From: Clostridia bacterium
GTDB lineage: Bacteria; Bacillota; Clostridia; Christensenellales; Pumilibacteraceae
DNA: 44,324 nucleotides
NCBI GenBank assembly: GCA_022791915.1
Contig: JAAWAB010000018.1
Location: 1-44,324 of the forward strand
Reading direction: 5' to 3'
Positions within the stretch are counted from its first letter, which is position 1, and every line of letters begins with the position of its first letter. Position numbers and translations under genes: made by a program. Under the pieces are notes generated by a model that worked only from the letters and a program-made list of their open reading frames with translations, was not told the DNA's origin and searched no databases. Shown here piece by piece: positions 1 through 7,607 of the stretch.

Positions 1-2
1 AT

Positions 3-215
3 TTCCACGAAGACTGCGTGAATATAATTATGAACGACCTTATTGATTTGATGGACCCCGCATATATCGAAGTATGGGGCAAATTTTTGCCTCGCGGCGG
101 AATTTCCATAGACCCCTATTGCAATTACGGTAAAAAGGGGACCAAGTGGGAGCAAGTAGCCTGGGACAGACTTTCGCGCCACGATATGTATCCCGAAAAG
201 ATTGACAACAGATAA
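3..215 (+). CDS. queF: NADPH-dependent 7-cyano-7-deazaguanine (preQ0) reductase, C-terminal part
   Basis: Only the last 70 codons are in the window; the reading frame is open from base 3 and the gene begins outside it. QueF reduces the nitrile of preQ0 to preQ1 with NADPH, a cytoplasmic step of queuosine tRNA modification. The visible part starts with FHEDC, whose Glu belongs to the substrate-binding FHE motif of the family, and continues with [13 protein letters not shown] and [14 protein letters not shown], which are characteristic of the short type I QueF. The catalytic Cys lies upstream of the window. A GTG at 18 is internal and is not the start. A hairpin terminator follows directly. Family assignment is confident. 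Confidence 0.93.
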   Translation, partial: FHEDCVNIIMNDLIDLMDPAYIEVWGKFLPRGGISIDPYCNYGKKGTKWEQVAWDRLSRHDMYPEKIDNR

Positions 216-251
216 TAAAAAACGGACGTTACGTCCGCTTTATTATTTTTT
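213..251 (+). terminator. Rho-independent terminator of queF
   Basis: Stem CGGAC (223-227) pairs with GTCCG (233-237) around a five-base loop, flanked by an A-rich run upstream and a T-rich run from 239 to 251. It starts at the queF stop codon. Confidence 0.8.
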
Positions 252-389
252 CGAGTACGCTCTTTCATTCAATGAGTGGCAAAAGTCTTTTTTGTTGTTT
301 TAACCGGAAATCGGAAAAAAATAAGAAAAAGAAAATCAAATCCACTTATGGCAAGCATTATATTGCACGAAAATGGTAACTAACCGGGA

Positions 390-411
390 ACGCCCCTAAA
401 AGGGCGTTTTT
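390..411 (+). terminator. Orphan plus-strand terminator hairpin
   Basis: ACGCCC (390-395) pairs with GGGCGT (402-407) and is followed by a T run to 411. It points along the plus strand, yet queF already has its own terminator 140 bases upstream and no gene is visible in 252-389. It may end an unrecognised small RNA or be a second terminator for queF read-through. The tRNA that follows is on the other strand and has a different terminator. Confidence 0.5.
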
Positions 412-417
412 GCATAG

Positions 418-466
418 AAAAAGACACATGCAACGGAATTTTGTAAGCTCCTTTTGCGTGTGTCTT
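418..466 (-). terminator. Terminator of tRNA-Gly
   Basis: Read on the minus strand, AAGACACACGCAA pairs with TTGCATGTGTCTT (12 of 13 pairs, one C-A mismatch) and is followed by a short T run at 420-418. It begins two bases after the CCA end of the tRNA. Confidence 0.8.
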
Positions 467-467
467 G

Positions 468-542
468 TGGAGCGGAAGACGGGACTCGAACCCGCAACGT
501 TCAGCTTGGGAAGCTGACGCTCTACCATTGAGCCACTTCCGC
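468..542 (-). tRNA. tRNA-Gly(CCC), CCA encoded
   Basis: On the minus strand the acceptor stem GCGGAAG (542-536) pairs with CTTCCGC (478-472), followed by the discriminator T (471) and an encoded CCA (470-468). The anticodon stem TCAGC/GCTGA encloses the loop TTCCCAA, which gives anticodon CCC and so decodes GGG glycine codons. The T-arm contains the usual GTTCGAGTC. The total is 75 nt including CCA, normal for tRNA-Gly. It is a single tRNA with its own promoter and terminator. Confidence 0.95.
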
Positions 543-553
543 ATTGCACAGGT

Positions 554-582
554 ATTATAGCGCAAACGGAAAACTTTGTCAA
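554..582 (-). promoter_or_regulatory. Consensus SigA promoter of tRNA-Gly
   Basis: Read on the minus strand: TTGACA (582-577), 17-base spacer, TATAAT (559-554). Both hexamers are perfect, as expected for a stable RNA gene. The mature tRNA 5' end is 12 bases past the -10 box. Confidence 0.92.
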
Positions 583-703
583 CTTCTTTGCAAAGATTGC
601 TGTGTGGGACGGGGCAAATCGGGGCGGAAAGTAAAAAACGATTTATTCGAATGTCTGTATTTTTATGTAAAAGTATGAAATTTTCTTCGAGTTTCTGCGC
701 CTT

Positions 704-732
704 GTGTCAAGCAGCGGTAAACGCGCTACAAT
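704..732 (+). promoter_or_regulatory. Putative SigA promoter of the 783 gene
   Basis: GTGTCA (704-709), 17-base spacer, TACAAT (727-732). The -35 box matches the consensus at four positions and the -10 box at five. Confidence 0.55.
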
Positions 733-782
733 GAATAGAGGAAATTTTGTAAATATTTGTAAAAATCAGGAGAAAAAAAGAC

Positions 783-1166
783 ATGGAAGAAGTTAAGAAA
801 CAAGGCGACGAAACAACAGAGAAGACGTGCGAACCAAAAGAAGCGGATATTGCGCGTTTTTTGTTGCGAAGCGGGTTCAACGAAACTTCGCTGGATATCG
901 TAAACACGCTTGCGCGGCTGGTGGTTATATCTATGAAATCGGACAATCTTGTTGTGGGACAGGCATGCGCCGCGCTTGCCGAAAAAGGAAAGTGCGGGAA
1001 CACATTGCGTGCAAAACTCGGGTATCACATTCGGGTAAACTATCAGCGCGTGCGGCAGTTTGTTCTGAACGAATACAGATACGAAATGGGAAAGTTTTAT
1101 TCGGGCGTAAAAAGTTTTGTGGAACAGATAGCAATCGTTTGCAGCATGTTTGTACGGGAAATATAA
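783..1166 (+). CDS. Small helical protein of unknown function
   Basis: A 127-residue protein not recognised with confidence. The first 20 residues are charged (MEEVKKQGDETTEK). The rest is predicted helical with no membrane segment or signal peptide. The stretch from about residue 24 to 100 (LLRSGFNETSLDIVNTLARL, then a Gly/Lys turn, then RVRQFVLNEYRYEM) recalls in layout the all-helical C-terminal DNA-binding domain of Spo0A, but key residues do not clearly match and this is only a suggestion. The ATG is supported by AGGAGA (768-773) nine bases upstream. A stretch resembling a ribosome binding site at 1167-1175 follows the stop with no start codon in range. It has its own promoter and lies upstream of the aminotransferase gene, which has a separate promoter. 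Confidence 0.6.
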   Translation: MEEVKKQGDETTEKTCEPKEADIARFLLRSGFNETSLDIVNTLARLVVISMKSDNLVVGQACAALAEKGKCGNTLRAKLGYHIRVNYQRVRQFVLNEYRYEMGKFYSGVKSFVEQIAIVCSMFVREI

Positions 1167-1200
1167 AGGAGAGAGGAAAAACCAACCATACATAAAATAT

Positions 1201-1229
1201 TTGCTTTTTGGCGGCTGTTGTGCTACAAT
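1201..1229 (+). promoter_or_regulatory. SigA promoter of the aminotransferase gene
   Basis: TTGCTT (1201-1206), 17-base spacer, TACAAT (1224-1229) preceded by TGC, an extended -10. It places transcription start near 1236, so a TTG codon at 1218 in the same frame cannot be the start of translation. Confidence 0.7.
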
Positions 1230-1265
1230 AAAGAAAACCGCATTCGGAGGCAGGGCGCAGAAGAT

Positions 1266-2471
1266 ATGGCAGAATTGTCGCAGAGAGCACGGAGAGTTTC
1301 CCCGTCGTTGACGTTGGAGATTACCGCCAAAGCAAAAAAGATGAAAGCGGAAGGGCAGCCTGTTGTTTCGTTCGGCGCGGGTGAGCCTGATTTTAACACA
1401 CCCGAATATATCGTGCAAGCGGCAAAAAGCGCGCTCGACGCGGGATTTACCAAATACACGCCCGCTTCGGGTACCGACGCGCTCAAAGCGGCGATTGTGG
1501 AAAAGCTGAAAAACGACAACGGCTTATCGTACGAACTCCAAAACGTCGTGGTGTCTAACGGTGCAAAACATTCGCTGTACAATGCGTTTTCGGCAATCGT
1601 GAACGCGGGGGACGAAGTGATTGTCCCCGCACCATATTGGCTTACATACCCCGAGCTGATAAAACTGTGCGACGGGGTGCCCGTGTTCGTGAACACAAAA
1701 CCCGAAAACGATTTCAAGCTGACGGCGAACGAACTGAAAAGCGCAATCACACCGCGAACGAAAGCGCTCGTGCTCAATAATCCGTGCAATCCCACGGGTG
1801 CGGTATATAGCGAAAGCGAAATAAAAAAACTTGCGGAAGTTTTGGAAAATACCGACATATATATCATATCGGACGAAATATACGAAAAACTGGTGTACGA
1901 AGGCGACGCCTGCTATTCGATTGCCGCATATTCGCCCGCAATCAAAGACCGCACGATTGTGGTAAACGGCGTTTCCAAAACGTACGCCATGACGGGTTGG
2001 CGCATAGGGTATACGGCGAGCAATGCCGCCGTTGCCAAGGCAATGGGTAGCATACAAAGCCACGTAACGTCTAACCCCAACTCCATTGCGCAGTATGCCG
2101 CGGCAGAAGCGTATCGGCACAACGAAGGGGAACGATTCCTTTCCCGCATGCGGGTTACGTTCGATAACCGTCGCAAAATCATGATAGACGGAATTGCCGC
2201 AATTCCGCAGTTGAAGTTTATATATCCGCAAGGCGCGTTTTACGTGATGATAGATATTGCGGGTATTTTGGGTAAAACTTCGCCGAGCGGAAAACGGTTG
2301 GATAGTGCGTTCACCGTGGCGAACGAATTGCTGGATACGCAGTTGGTGGCTGCCATACCGTGCGAATCGTTCGGCGCGCCCGGGTATCTGCGGTTGAGTT
2401 ATGCAATCGGCGAAGAAGATATCCGCACGGGATTAGAGCGAATCGCGGCATTTGTTGCGGCGCTGAAATAA
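1266..2471 (+). CDS. Class I/II aspartate aminotransferase (PLP-dependent)
   Basis: A 401-residue cytoplasmic fold-type I aminotransferase, probably interconverting aspartate and oxaloacetate with glutamate/2-oxoglutarate. Visible signatures are NNPCNPTGAVY (about residue 175), the SDEIYEKLVYEG segment, and VSKTYAMTGWRIGY near residue 240, whose Lys forms the Schiff base with PLP. The C-terminal part carries RLSYAIGEEDI with the substrate-carboxylate Arg. Length is normal for the family. The ATG at 1266 is preceded by GGAGG (1246-1250) at a rather long 15-base spacing; earlier in-frame codons lie upstream of the predicted transcription start. Related aromatic or LL-diaminopimelate aminotransferases cannot be excluded, but the motifs fit the AspB/AAT group best. 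It sits 25 bases ahead of the P-loop gene and upstream of thrC, which uses aspartate-derived precursor. Confidence 0.9.
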   Translation: MAELSQRARRVSPSLTLEITAKAKKMKAEGQPVVSFGAGEPDFNTPEYIVQAAKSALDAGFTKYTPASGTDALKAAIVEKLKNDNGLSYELQNVVVSNGAKHSLYNAFSAIVNAGDEVIVPAPYWLTYPELIKLCDGVPVFVNTKPENDFKLTANELKSAITPRTKALVLNNPCNPTGAVYSESEIKKLAEVLENTDIYIISDEIYEKLVYEGDACYSIAAYSPAIKDRTIVVNGVSKTYAMTGWRIGYTASNAAVAKAMGSIQSHVTSNPNSIAQYAAAEAYRHNEGERFLSRMRVTFDNRRKIMIDGIAAIPQLKFIYPQGAFYVMIDIAGILGKTSPSGKRLDSAFTVANELLDTQLVAAIPCESFGAPGYLRLSYAIGEEDIRTGLERIAAFVAALK

Positions 2472-2496
2472 AAAATCATTATAAGGAGAACCAATC

Positions 2497-2889
2497 ATGA
2501 TTGAACTGATTTACGGAGCAAAGGGAACGGGCAAAACTACACGCATTATCGATAAAGCCAATGCGTGCGTGGCAAAGGCAAAGGGCAACGTGGTGTTTAT
2601 TACGCCCATCGATAAATACAGCCTGAACATCGATGCCAACGTCCGTTTTGTTGTAACTGCCGAACACGGAATCGAAAAGGAATGTCAGCTCGAATCGTTC
2701 ATCAAAGGAATGATTGCGGGCAACGCCGACATAGGCGACTTTTTTATCGACGGCATAGCGCGCATAGGTTCGGTGGACCCCGTTCGGTTTATTCCCGAGT
2801 TAGACGCGCTTTCTTCTCGGTACAATGTGAATTTCACGGTAACGCTTTCCATGGCGGAAGTGCCTGCCGAACTCAAACGCTACATATAA
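2497..2889 (+). CDS. Small P-loop ATPase-like protein of unknown function
   Basis: A 130-residue protein opening with MIELIYGAKGTGKTT: a Walker A motif at residues 7-14. A hydrophobic strand ending in acidic DFFIDG (about residue 81-86) is a possible Walker B. There is no helicase, ABC or kinase-specific signature, and the protein is short for a complete AAA or RecA fold, so it may be a minimal ATP-binding domain. Start is ATG with AAGGAG (2483-2488) eight bases upstream. It lies between the aspartate aminotransferase and threonine synthase genes in the same direction, with 25 and 62 bases on either side, so it is probably cotranscribed. Role unknown. Confidence 0.75.
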   Translation: MIELIYGAKGTGKTTRIIDKANACVAKAKGNVVFITPIDKYSLNIDANVRFVVTAEHGIEKECQLESFIKGMIAGNADIGDFFIDGIARIGSVDPVRFIPELDALSSRYNVNFTVTLSMAEVPAELKRYI

Positions 2890-2898
2890 AAACGGTAT

Positions 2899-2937
2899 CC
2901 GTTCGGGGGCGGAAATGGGTCTGCCCCCGAAAAACGG
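2899..2937 (+). promoter_or_regulatory. GC-rich intergenic hairpin ahead of thrC
   Basis: TTCGGGGGC (2902-2910) pairs perfectly with GCCCCCGAA (2923-2931) around a 12-base loop, with an outer CCGT/ACGG extension. There is no T run on either strand, so it is not an ordinary terminator. It ends just upstream of the thrC ribosome binding site and could affect mRNA stability or processing. Confidence 0.45.
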
Positions 2938-2951
2938 ACAAAGAAGGAAAC

Positions 2952-4454
2952 ATGCGCTTTTACAGTACGAGAAATAAAAATGTTTGCGTGAGCGGCGCCG
3001 AAGCGGTCTGCCGCGGAATCAGCGAGGAGGGCGGCTTGTTTGTTCCGTCCGCGTTTCCCCAAATAACCGAAACGCAGTTGCGCGCGCTTTGCGACGAGGA
3101 ATACGAAAGCCTCGCCGCATTTGTCATAGGGGCGTTTTTGCCCGAACTCCGTGAGCAACTGCCCGATTACTGCCGCAAGGCATACGCAAAGTTCGAGTCC
3201 GACCCGCCTGCCGTTGCACCGCTTGTGAAACTCGACGATAATCTGTGCGTGCTCGAATTGTGGCACGGTCCTACTTGCGCGTTCAAAGACGTGGCACTCA
3301 CGTTGTTGCCGTATTTGTTGGATGGGGCGAAACGAGCCACGGGCAATACGCGCACAACGCTCATTCCCGTGGCAACCAGCGGCGATACGGGCAAGGCGGC
3401 GCTCGAAGGATTCCGCAATGTAAACGGCGCGGCGGTGGCGGTGTTTTATCCCGACGGCGGCGTGTCCGATTTGCAACGTTTGCAAATGATTACCACCGAC
3501 GGCGACAACGTGTTCGTGTCGGCAATCAAAGGCAACTTCGACGACGCGCAAACGGCAGTCAAAAAAGCGTTTACCGACGAATCGCTAAAAGCCGAACTGC
3601 TCGGCAGGGGTATTGAATTGTCGAGCGCGAACTCCATCAATTTCGGAAGACTCGCGCCGCAGATTGCCTATTACTTTTCGGCGTACTGCGATTTGTTGTC
3701 GTCCGAACAGATTGAATACGGCGACAAAGTGGATTTTGTGGTGCCGAGCGGAAATTTCGGCGATATTCTGGCGGGGTATTATGCCCGCAAAATGGGACTT
3801 CCCGTGGGCAAACTGATTTGTGCGTCCAATACGAATAACGTGCTGTGCGATTTTATCAAAACGGGAACGTACGATATCCGCAGAGAGTTCCACAAGACAA
3901 GCAGTCCCAGTATGGATATTTTGATATCCTCCAACCTCGAACGGCTTTTGTTCGACGTGTCGGGCGAGAACGACAAAAGCACCGCACAACGTATGGCGGC
4001 GCTCAAATCGGAAGGCGTGTATTCGCTCACGCCCCGAGAACATGCCGAAATCACCGCAATATTCGACGCGGGCTTTGCCACCGAAGAAGAAGTTGCGGAA
4101 ACAATTGCAAACTATTTTGACGAATACGGCTACATTATCGACCCGCATACCGCCGTTGCGGCATGCGTTGCGGCACAGGTAAATGGCGGCGAGCGAACGC
4201 GCCCCACGGTGATTTTATCTACCGCATCGCCGCATAAATTCGCGGCAAGCGTGCTTACCGCAATCGGCGAAAAACCCGTGCGCGACGAATTGAAAAATCT
4301 TCAAAACCTGGAAGACGTTACGGCGCTCGAAGCGCCTGCGTCGCTTATAAGTTTGCCCGAAAAGGAAAAACTGTTTACGGGCAGTATCGCGTTGACCGAA
4401 GTGAACGACGCATTGCGCGCGTTTGCCGCAAAAATTGCAAAAACCCGTGCGTAA
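2952..4454 (+). CDS. thrC: Threonine synthase
   Basis: A 500-residue PLP enzyme that converts O-phosphohomoserine to threonine and phosphate in the cytoplasm. The family motif WHGPTCAFKDVAL (about residues 100-113) contains the PLP-binding Lys. The phosphate-cup sequence ATSGDTGKAALEG and VVPSGNFGDILAGYYA are also present. Length fits the long threonine synthase type found in enterics and fungi rather than the short Bacillus type. The chosen ATG follows GAAGGAA at 2942-2948; upstream in-frame sequence runs through the end of the preceding gene and is not family-like. It lies 62 bases after the P-loop gene and 16 bases before trpS. Confidence 0.96.
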   Translation: MRFYSTRNKNVCVSGAEAVCRGISEEGGLFVPSAFPQITETQLRALCDEEYESLAAFVIGAFLPELREQLPDYCRKAYAKFESDPPAVAPLVKLDDNLCVLELWHGPTCAFKDVALTLLPYLLDGAKRATGNTRTTLIPVATSGDTGKAALEGFRNVNGAAVAVFYPDGGVSDLQRLQMITTDGDNVFVSAIKGNFDDAQTAVKKAFTDESLKAELLGRGIELSSANSINFGRLAPQIAYYFSAYCDLLSSEQIEYGDKVDFVVPSGNFGDILAGYYARKMGLPVGKLICASNTNNVLCDFIKTGTYDIRREFHKTSSPSMDILISSNLERLLFDVSGENDKSTAQRMAALKSEGVYSLTPREHAEITAIFDAGFATEEEVAETIANYFDEYGYIIDPHTAVAACVAAQVNGGERTRPTVILSTASPHKFAASVLTAIGEKPVRDELKNLQNLEDVTALEAPASLISLPEKEKLFTGSIALTEVNDALRAFAAKIAKTRA

Positions 4455-4470
4455 CGGAAAGGAGGATTGC

Positions 4471-5478
4471 ATGGAAACACAAAACAAAAAAAGAATATTC
4501 AGCGCGGTCAAGCCTACGGGCGCTCTTACGCTCGGCAGTTATGCGGGCGCGCTCAAAAACTGGATTGCCATGCAAGACGAATACGACTGCGTGTATTGCG
4601 TGGCAGACATGCACAGCATTACGGTGCGATTGTTGCCCGCCGATTTTCGGCGGAATACGCTCGACGTGCTTGCCATGTATCTCGCGCTGGGAATCAATCC
4701 CGAAAAGTGCACGCTTTTTGTGCAGTCGCACGTTCCCGCGCACGCGGAACTTGCCTGGATTCTCAACTGCAATACGCTGTTCGGCGAAGCCAAACGCATG
4801 ACGCAGTTCAAAGAGAAAAGCAAGCAAGACCCCGACAACGTGAACGTGGGGCTGTTCGATTATCCCGTTTTAATGGCGGCGGATATCCTTTTGTATCAGG
4901 CGGAACTTGTTCCCGTGGGGCAAGACCAAAAGCAACACGTGGAGCTTGCCCGCAACATCGCGCAACGTTTTAACGGCAGATATTCGCCCACGTTCGTATT
5001 GCCCGAACCTGTTATTCCCAAATGCGGCGCCAAAATCTGCGGTTTGCAGAATCCCACGGGCAAGATGAGCAAATCGGAAGATAACCAAAATAACTGCGTG
5101 TATCTTGCCGACGACCCCGATACGGTTATGCGCAAGTTCAAATCGGCTGTCACCGACAGCGATACGTGCATCAAATTCGACTGCGCGAAAAAGCCGGGAA
5201 TCAGTAATCTTTTAACCGTGTATTCCACGTTTGCGGGCGTGAGTATATCCGACGCCGAAAAGGAATTCTGCGGGTGCGGTTACGCCGATTTCAAAAAGCG
5301 CGTGGGGGAAGCGGTTGTGGAATTTCTGCGCCCCGTGCAAGCAGAATGCAAAAAACTTGCGGCAGACAAGGCGTATTTGCAAGCGGTTATGAAAACGGGC
5401 GCCGAAAAAGCGGCGCGCGAGGCAAGAAAGACGCTTTCGAAAGTATACCGCAAAGTGGGCTTTGTGTTGCCCGAGTAA
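4471..5478 (+). CDS. trpS: Tryptophanyl-tRNA synthetase
   Basis: A 335-residue class I aminoacyl-tRNA synthetase that charges tRNA-Trp. Family motifs are PTGALTLGSYAGAL (residues 15-28, the HIGH-equivalent region) and TGKMSKSED (about residue 195-203). The middle contains PVLMAADILLY and VPVGQDQKQHVELARNIA, typical of TrpS. Length is standard. The ATG at 4471 follows AAAGGAGG (4458-4465). There is no T-box leader; it is only 16 bases behind thrC and is likely cotranscribed with it and with the DUF5685 gene 24 bases downstream. Confidence 0.97.
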   Translation: METQNKKRIFSAVKPTGALTLGSYAGALKNWIAMQDEYDCVYCVADMHSITVRLLPADFRRNTLDVLAMYLALGINPEKCTLFVQSHVPAHAELAWILNCNTLFGEAKRMTQFKEKSKQDPDNVNVGLFDYPVLMAADILLYQAELVPVGQDQKQHVELARNIAQRFNGRYSPTFVLPEPVIPKCGAKICGLQNPTGKMSKSEDNQNNCVYLADDPDTVMRKFKSAVTDSDTCIKFDCAKKPGISNLLTVYSTFAGVSISDAEKEFCGCGYADFKKRVGEAVVEFLRPVQAECKKLAADKAYLQAVMKTGAEKAAREARKTLSKVYRKVGFVLPE

Positions 5479-5502
5479 TGCGGAAAAAGGAATGGCAAAA
5501 AA

Positions 5503-6369
5503 GTGTACGGATATGTAACACCTGTTAAATCGGAATTGGGGCAAGCGGATTTTTGCCTGTACCGCGCGTTTTACTGCGGTATCTGTATGTCTACGGGCAA
5601 ATTGTTCGGGCAGTTTCCGCGCTTTACCACCAATTACGATATGGTTTTTTTGAGCGTGTTGTTGCACGACTACGCGGAGCAACAAGTTACGTTCGCCAAC
5701 AAAAGGTGCATATGCAATCCGCGCAAAAAAACGATAGTTTGCCAAAACGAACTGTTCGATAAAATCGTAGCCGTAAATATTTTGCTGGCGTACCATAAGG
5801 CAACCGACGACGTAATCGACGGCGGCGGCATAAAGAAAAAGGCGGCGCGGCGCATGCTGGCAAAGCATTACCGTAAGGCGGCGGCGTTGTTGCCCGAGGC
5901 GGACGCCGTAATCGTGGGGCAATACGAAAAACTGCGCGCGTTTGAAAAGGCAAACGAAGCGGGAATCGACAGAGTGGCGGATTGTTTCGCCGTCATGCTC
6001 GAAAAGTTGGGTCTGCTTTTAACGGGTGCGACCGACGAAAATCTTTCCAAGCTGTTATACAATGTGGGCAAGTTCGTGTATCTTGCCGACGCGATAGACG
6101 ATTTAGACGAAGATTTCAAAAAAAAGCGGTACAATCCCGTGCTTGCCGCATACGGAGCGTATTCCGACCGAAAGTCGTTTATTCGAGAAAATAAAAGCGA
6201 ACTCACGTTTTTATTGGCAAGCACGGTAAATCGCGCCATAGAGTGCTTTAACCGCATAACGTTTACGGGCGCGAGCGATTTACTCAAAAACATTGTGCAT
6301 AAAGGGTTGCGCGGCAAGTGCGAAGAATTGCTGACAAGCGAAAAAAAACTGCCGCCACCCAAAATATGA
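5503..6369 (+). CDS. DUF5685 family protein
   Basis: A 288-residue protein beginning (V/M)YGYVTPVKSELGQADFCLY, which matches the start I know for the DUF5685 family of Clostridia. A cysteine cluster is visible: YCGIC at residues 25-28 and a second set in RCICNP and TIVC further on, suggesting metal binding. The remainder is helical, including DAIDDLDEDFKKKRYNP. No signal peptide or membrane helix. The start is GTG at 5503, with AAAAAGGAA about 10 bases upstream; a nearby ATG at 5493 is out of frame and closes quickly. Function of the family is not known to me. It follows trpS by 24 bases. Confidence 0.8.
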   Translation: MYGYVTPVKSELGQADFCLYRAFYCGICMSTGKLFGQFPRFTTNYDMVFLSVLLHDYAEQQVTFANKRCICNPRKKTIVCQNELFDKIVAVNILLAYHKATDDVIDGGGIKKKAARRMLAKHYRKAAALLPEADAVIVGQYEKLRAFEKANEAGIDRVADCFAVMLEKLGLLLTGATDENLSKLLYNVGKFVYLADAIDDLDEDFKKKRYNPVLAAYGAYSDRKSFIRENKSELTFLLASTVNRAIECFNRITFTGASDLLKNIVHKGLRGKCEELLTSEKKLPPPKI

Positions 6370-6424
6370 CACAAAACGCACACATAAACGGTGTATACTT
6401 AACCGAAAGGAGGCAATATAAAGT

Positions 6425-7522
6425 ATGGGAGTGGCTGTATTTCTGGGAATTCTGTTTTTCCTACTCGCGGGGGGGGGTATCGCATTCGGCGTTCTGTCTA
6501 TGCGGGATAAAAAGTCCGCGCGCGGACAAACTACCAAAGGCAATAAGGTGCGCGGCGGAATCTTCTGCGGCGCGGGCGTTGCGTTTTTGTTCCTGTTCTT
6601 TCTGATTCCGTTCAGCTTTCACACGGTGGAAGCGGGCGAAGTCGCCGTTGTCAAACACATGGGCGAGGCGCGGGAAATCCGCACGGCGGGCACTTATTTC
6701 GATTTCTGGCTCACCGAAAAATATCAGAAGTACGACGCCAAGGTGCAAAGCCTGAATATCGTGTCGCCTGCGTATTCCAAAGACGCGCAGACCATGGACG
6801 TAGGCATGACGGTGCAGTATCAGATTGACAGCGGCAAAGCCATAGAGATTGCCAATCACTACGGAAACGTTGCCGATTTGAGCAATCGCATAGAAAGCGT
6901 GTCCATAGAAAAAGCCAAATCGGTGCTTTCGTCCCGCTCGGCAATGGAAATCATCGAAAAGCGCGCGCAGATTTCGCCGCTTGTGGAAACAACCATCAAA
7001 GAGAGCGTAGACGAAAACTATTATGTGCACATCGTGGCGGTAGTGCTCACAAACATCGACTTTTCGGACGCGTTTGAAAAAACGGTAGAAGATAAAATGA
7101 TTGCCGAACAGGAAAAGCTGAAAGCCGAGTACGAAAAAGAAACGGCAATCGTAAACGCCAACAAAGAGTTGGAAGTAGCGAAATTGCAGGCTTTGGCGCG
7201 TATCGAACAGGCAAAAGCGGACGCGCAGGCGCAACTGGAAATCGCCAAAGCCGAAGCGGCGGCAATCCGCCTGAAATCGGTGGAAGTGGCGCGCACGTTG
7301 GGTCTTACCGTCAAAGAAAAAGAGATAACCGACGAAAACGGCGTTGTCACCGATATCGAGTACGAGATTGTGTTCGGCGAAGGCTCGGACGAAAAAGCCA
7401 AGTTGATTGTAGAGTATCTCAAATACGTGGAGTATCTTGCCAAGTGGAACGGCGAGTTGCCCAACGTGGTGATTACCGACGGCAACGCCACCGTGATGAT
7501 TCCGTCCAATCCGATTGCCTGA
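6425..7522 (+). CDS. SPFH/prohibitin-domain membrane protein
   Basis: A 365-residue protein with two N-terminal hydrophobic segments (about residues 3-24 and 43-63), then an SPFH domain (VEAGEVAVVKHMGEAREI onward) and a long Glu/Lys/Ala-rich coiled coil (about 220-285, KLKAEYEKETAIVNANKELE and similar). Prohibitin/stomatin/flotillin relatives form large oligomers on membranes and organise microdomains or protease partners; the exact role here is unknown. The ATG at 6425 follows AAAGGAGG (6406-6413). A run of nine G (6469-6477) lies in codons 15-18 and makes Ala-Gly-Gly-Gly; slippage there would truncate the protein early. A TATACT box at 6394-6399 may be its promoter but no good -35 was found. 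A degenerate J-domain gene follows 85 bases later. Confidence 0.85.
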   Translation: MGVAVFLGILFFLLAGGGIAFGVLSMRDKKSARGQTTKGNKVRGGIFCGAGVAFLFLFFLIPFSFHTVEAGEVAVVKHMGEAREIRTAGTYFDFWLTEKYQKYDAKVQSLNIVSPAYSKDAQTMDVGMTVQYQIDSGKAIEIANHYGNVADLSNRIESVSIEKAKSVLSSRSAMEIIEKRAQISPLVETTIKESVDENYYVHIVAVVLTNIDFSDAFEKTVEDKMIAEQEKLKAEYEKETAIVNANKELEVAKLQALARIEQAKADAQAQLEIAKAEAAAIRLKSVEVARTLGLTVKEKEITDENGVVTDIEYEIVFGEGSDEKAKLIVEYLKYVEYLAKWNGELPNVVITDGNATVMIPSNPIA

Positions 7523-7607
7523 CGGGCGCGGTAAAAGCGCCGTAAGCCGCTCGCAACAATCGTGCGCGGCAAAAAATAAATATCGGCAATGCCGAAAGAG
7601 GTAAAAA

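Noticed and set aside
1218-1265. Upstream extension of the aminotransferase to a TTG start
   Set aside because: The TTG lies before the -10 box of the gene's own promoter; the ATG at 1266 gives the family start.
2899-2937. Terminator between the P-loop gene and thrC
   Set aside because: The hairpin is strong but no T run follows on either strand, so it is listed only as a regulatory hairpin.
4455-4470. T-box riboswitch for trpS or cysS
   Set aside because: trpS starts 16 bases after thrC and cysS two bases after cysE, which leaves no room for a T-box leader; none was seen ahead of the first genes either.
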